From: an uncultured Christensenella sp.
GTDB lineage: Bacteria > Bacillota > Clostridia > Christensenellales > Borkfalkiaceae
Reading direction: 5' to 3'
Assembly: GCA_910585785.1 (NCBI GenBank)
Contig: CAJUEV010000004.1
Coordinates: 23,808-87,807 of the forward strand
DNA length: 64,000 bases
The translations under genes were made by a program, and so were the position numbers. Position 1 is the stretch's first letter. Every line of letters begins with the position of its first letter. The notes under the pieces are model-generated. The model did no database searches, had not been told where the DNA came from, and was given only the letters and a program-made list of their open reading frames with translations. Positions 62,112 through 64,000 of this stretch are shown one piece after another.

Positions 62112-62360
62112 TTATATGCGGGACATAAGCGTCTTTGCGGAAACGCCGCCAAGCATACCTATTTTTCCCGTAAGTTTATTTATTGTTTCCGCGGGAGCGT
62201 CCAGAACCACGCTTATTACGGCAACTGACTTTTTGTTGTAAGGCACGCCCATTCTGCCTATTATGTATTCGCCGAATTCCGATAAAAGCGCGTTTACGTT
62301 TGCGCTTTGCAAACGATTTTCAACTATTATACTTATTACCGCAAGCCTGCTTTCGGACAT
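62112..62360 (-). CDS. TM1266-type iron-only hydrogenase system putative regulator
   Basis: An 82-aa ACT-like protein: RLAVISIIVENR, LSEFGEYIIGRMGVPY, VAVISVVLDAPAETINKLTGKIGMLGGVSAKT. This family normally lies beside HydE/F/G for [FeFe]-hydrogenase maturation. Here it heads an ABC importer operon, 61 nt before the lipoprotein gene. AAGGAGGG is a perfect Shine-Dalgarno, part of an alternative leader fold. Confidence 0.9.
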   Translation of the reverse strand: MSESRLAVISIIVENRLQSANVNALLSEFGEYIIGRMGVPYNKKSVAVISVVLDAPAETINKLTGKIGMLGGVSAKTLMSRI

Positions 62361-62454
62361 AAAAAAATCCCTCCTTCAAGAGGGTACGACAAAACCGCGA
62401 GGACGTATGCCGCGCGAAAAAGCCTTTACCCTCAGGAAATACCTTTAAGTTCAG
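62361..62454 (-). promoter_or_regulatory. Structured leader, candidate riboswitch of TM1266-ABC operon
   Basis: The 94-nt leader holds three matching parts. GAGGGTA (complement of 62427-62433) can pair 7 bp with TACCCTC (complement of 62380-62386); the CCCTC of that arm can instead pair with GAGGG (62373-62369), which is the Shine-Dalgarno. So one fold frees, the other hides the ribosome site. Between the arms is a 40-nt GC-rich loop with CGCG/CGCG. It does not match TPP, cobalamin, FMN, purine, SAM, glycine, c-di-GMP or yybP-ykoY as I know them. Confidence 0.5.
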
Positions 62455-62460
62455 GATTTT

Positions 62461-62489
62461 ATTTTAACACCTTAATAAAAAAAATTCAA
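62461..62489 (-). promoter_or_regulatory. Promoter of TM1266-ABC operon
   Basis: Minus-strand TTGAAT (62489-62484), 17-nt spacer, TAAAAT (62466-62461) with extended TG. Predicted +1 about 62454. Confidence 0.7.
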
Positions 62490-62529
62490 GCGTATGAATA
62501 AGCGGTTTTAAATTTAACATACTTATGGT

Positions 62530-62910
62530 ATGAAAAAATCTTTGCTCCTTATTATTTCTATTTTTACGGCAGGCTGCGCCGCTTGCTTTGCGGGCTGCGC
62601 AAAAGACGTTGACTCCCCTTCCGAAACGCGCGCGCTGCAAACTATTATAGACACGGAAGACGATTTGCGTAAAGACGCTCCCGACGGCAACGGCGAGGAC
62701 GCGGACAAGTGCCCCGAACACAATTGCAAGCGCAAGGACGGTCCGCACGCAAGACGTAAGCACGGAAAAAAGAAGCCTGCGGCGGAAATGCAAAATATTT
62801 GCCGCAAGCGCGACTCTAAATTCAAATTCCGTTTTCCCAGACCGGACGACGCTCCCGACTCGTTACCGTCCAAAAACGGCGGACAGAATTTGCCCGAGGG
62901 CAACGGCTGA
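62530..62910 (+). CDS. Small Cys-/Lys-rich lipoprotein, unknown function
   Basis: A 126-aa protein with signal peptide and lipobox (C16 of FTAGC or C23 of CFAGC). The mature part is low-complexity and hydrophilic: a CPEHNC pair, a basic KRKDGPHARRKHGKKK run, then Pro/Asp-rich. Divergent from the ABC operon. No Shine-Dalgarno. It might bind metal or nucleic acid, but that is only composition. Confidence 0.6.
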   Translation: MKKSLLLIISIFTAGCAACFAGCAKDVDSPSETRALQTIIDTEDDLRKDAPDGNGEDADKCPEHNCKRKDGPHARRKHGKKKPAAEMQNICRKRDSKFKFRFPRPDDAPDSLPSKNGGQNLPEGNG

Positions 62911-62965
62911 AAAAATTACAACGCATAAGGGTATCTGTTATTGGGATTTCCTTTCGGACAAAGAA

Positions 62966-63012
62966 ATAGCGCACTATCTTCGCTTACGAAGTATGGTGCG
63001 CTATAATTTTTT
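62966..63012. repeat. Palindromic terminator-like repeat, copy B
   Basis: ATAGCGCACTAT-CTTCG (62966-62982) pairs with CGAAGTATGGTGCGCTAT (62987-63004) with one bulge and one G-U, then AATTTTTT. Same family as 20451-20497, including the preceding AAATAGCGCAC. Confidence 0.75.
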
Positions 63013-63051
63013 ATTTTCTTTTTTAAACGATAGAATTGAAAGTTATCTTTC

Positions 63052-63303
63052 TTAAATGCTATCCGAATGCCATATTTTTTCATCTTCGAAACCGTAGCAC
63101 TTTTCATCAACCAGCCATATACCGTCAATTAATCGGAGCACAAATTTGTGTTTTTTATCAGAAGTATTATTAGTGTTTTTATAATGGATAACGATACTCG
63201 CCGCATCGTCTTTCCGCATAGTAAACAGTTCAAACAACGGCGTTACAAGTTCGTGCATCATTTTTTCATATTTTGTGGGAGTACTTTTCAATATAACACA
63301 CAT
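63052..63303 (-). CDS. Small hypothetical protein
   Basis: An 83-aa protein, no family recognised; beta pattern VIHYKNTN, HKFVLRLIDGIWLVDEKCY. ATG 63303, with GGTGGAG 8 nt ahead, is preferred over an in-frame start at 63327. The palindromic repeat lies just behind its 3' end, as at 20534. Confidence 0.65.
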   Translation of the reverse strand: MCVILKSTPTKYEKMMHELVTPLFELFTMRKDDAASIVIHYKNTNNTSDKKHKFVLRLIDGIWLVDEKCYGFEDEKIWHSDSI

Positions 63304-63463
63304 TTTGTTTATCTCCACCAATTCCAATTTGTCGGTTTTTTAAATTACCGTTTATCCTGATTTGATTATAGCATAACCGTAATTAAAAGCAGAGTTTTAT
63401 CATTCTTGCTTTAATCTCTATTAAATACGCTGCATAAACCGCGGTGCTTTTTTGTAAAAACCG

Positions 63464-63492
63464 TTGATTTTTTTATACTTCGGCGATATAAT
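63464..63492 (+). promoter_or_regulatory. Promoter placing +1 on the PH-domain gene start codon
   Basis: TTGATT (63464-63469), 17-nt spacer, TATAAT (63487-63492), then exactly six bases before ATG 63499. No Shine-Dalgarno. Predicts a leaderless mRNA. Confidence 0.7.
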
Positions 63493-63498
63493 ACGGTT

Positions 63499-63966
63499 AT
63501 GAAGAAATTCGAATTCAAATTTTCGAAAGCGACAAACGCTTTTATTTATATAGGAATCGCGCTGGCGGTTATAGCCTTCGGCGTTAACACTTATTTCGTC
63601 ATAACGCAAGGCGTGGGCGAAGAAGACAAAATTTATCCCATAGTTAGATACGTGCTTATGTATTTTGTCGCAACATTGCTGTTTGTTGTGCTGGTAAGCC
63701 TGAAAGTCGCCTCTTACTACTCTATCGACGGTAAAACGCTTAAAACAAGTTTCGGCATTATAAAAAGCAAATACGACGTGCAAAAAATTGAAACGATTAT
63801 GATTGACAGAACAAATCATAAACTAAGCGTATATTTTGACGACAAAAATTATATAGTTATTGCGGTAAAAGAGGACTGGTATGAAGATTTTACCGACGAA
63901 CTGCTTAAAATAAATCCCAAAATAGAGTTTACTATTAAATCAAAAGAAAACGGCGCTGAAAATTGA
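63499..63966 (+). CDS. Two-helix membrane protein with bacterial PH-like domain
   Basis: A 155-aa protein: helices about 14-35 and 47-68, then a beta-rich cytoplasmic domain (YYSIDGKTLKTSFGIIKSKYDVQKIETIMIDRTNHKLSVYF) of the bacterial PH (YdbS/YcxB-like) type. Function unknown. Confidence 0.75.
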   Translation: MKKFEFKFSKATNAFIYIGIALAVIAFGVNTYFVITQGVGEEDKIYPIVRYVLMYFVATLLFVVLVSLKVASYYSIDGKTLKTSFGIIKSKYDVQKIETIMIDRTNHKLSVYFDDKNYIVIAVKEDWYEDFTDELLKINPKIEFTIKSKENGAEN

Positions 63967-64000
63967 TTTGAAAAACATTAAACGCGCGGACGGCTTTTGC

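Noticed and set aside
62361..62454. TPP riboswitch in front of the ABC operon
   Set aside because: The conserved CTGAGA and the GATCTGG...CCAGCG parts are absent.
62464..62903. Minus-strand frames over the 62530 lipoprotein gene
   Set aside because: They cover the ABC promoter and lack a start signal; the plus frame has a signal peptide and lipobox.
1..64000. CRISPR arrays, insertion sequences, integrases, rRNA genes
   Set aside because: No regularly spaced direct repeats, transposase or integrase motifs, or rRNA sequence were found on reading both strands.

Overview
The window is a stretch of bacterial chromosome, not a plasmid or prophage. It has short intergenic gaps, Shine-Dalgarno sites of the GGAGG type, TTGACA/TATAAT-like promoters with 17-nt spacers and many GC-stem/T-run terminators. 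The gene content points to an anaerobic Bacillota (Clostridia) organism: reverse rubrerythrin, a TM1266-type hydrogenase-system regulator, clostridial threonine dehydratase with RidA, a one-chain PurL, and the order ispG-(polC)-rimP-nusA-ylxR-ylxQ-infB-rbfA-nrnA-truB-ribF. A gut lineage near Christensenellales is my guess; the sequence does not prove it.

Layout. 1-1.0 kb: a DnaD-like protein and a phage-type helicase loader, then tRNA-Ser(CGA). 1.4-6.3 kb: a membrane protein, ilvA-ridA, a DegV protein, a minus-strand structured small RNA resembling 6S RNA, and a YihY/BrkB protein. 6.4-10 kb (minus): a Cys-rich small protein, reverse rubrerythrin, gph and argS. 10-12 kb: ychF and an alpha/beta hydrolase. 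12.3-15.1 kb: a hypothetical protein, gap, and divergent fba. 15.1-20.3 kb: small lipoproteins, PAP2 phosphatase, a TetR regulator, murG (streptococcal-like subtype), mntP and tRNA-Pro(AGG). 20.5-26.7 kb (minus): a DUF3592-like protein, a PII-PII-DUF1538 cassette, esterase-cysK-tcdA and a small protein. 26.7-31.5 kb: tRNA-Gly(CCC), a geranylgeranyl-reductase-like flavoprotein divergent from a ferritin-like double-domain protein, then DUF5662, a DUF3592-like protein and an MBL hydrolase. 31.5-33.6 kb: dtd, efp and an Xaa-Pro peptidase with its own promoter.

33.6-43.9 kb is one long, tightly overlapped minus-strand information-processing operon running from rimP to an endonuclease-IV-like gene. 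It starts at a promoter followed by a terminator hairpin inside the leader, as expected for NusA-dependent attenuation. Upstream, in the usual place of polC, is a 512-residue PolC-like protein that keeps the N-terminal, OB and exonuclease regions but has no PHP or polymerase region. Upstream again are ispG, nrdR and a complete inosine-monophosphate operon (purE-C-F-M-N-H-D-L).

58.4-64 kb: a DUF1294-like protein, mscL, an SsuABC/ThiXYZ-type ABC transporter led by a TM1266 gene whose 94-nt leader can form alternative pairings around the Shine-Dalgarno site, small lipoproteins, a copy of a palindromic terminator-like repeat, and a PH-domain membrane protein whose promoter places +1 on the start codon.

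Most interesting: the polymerase-less PolC at the polC locus, the PII/DUF1538 cassette, the 6S-like RNA, the TM1266 leader element, and RibF with a tail of about 260 acidic residues.
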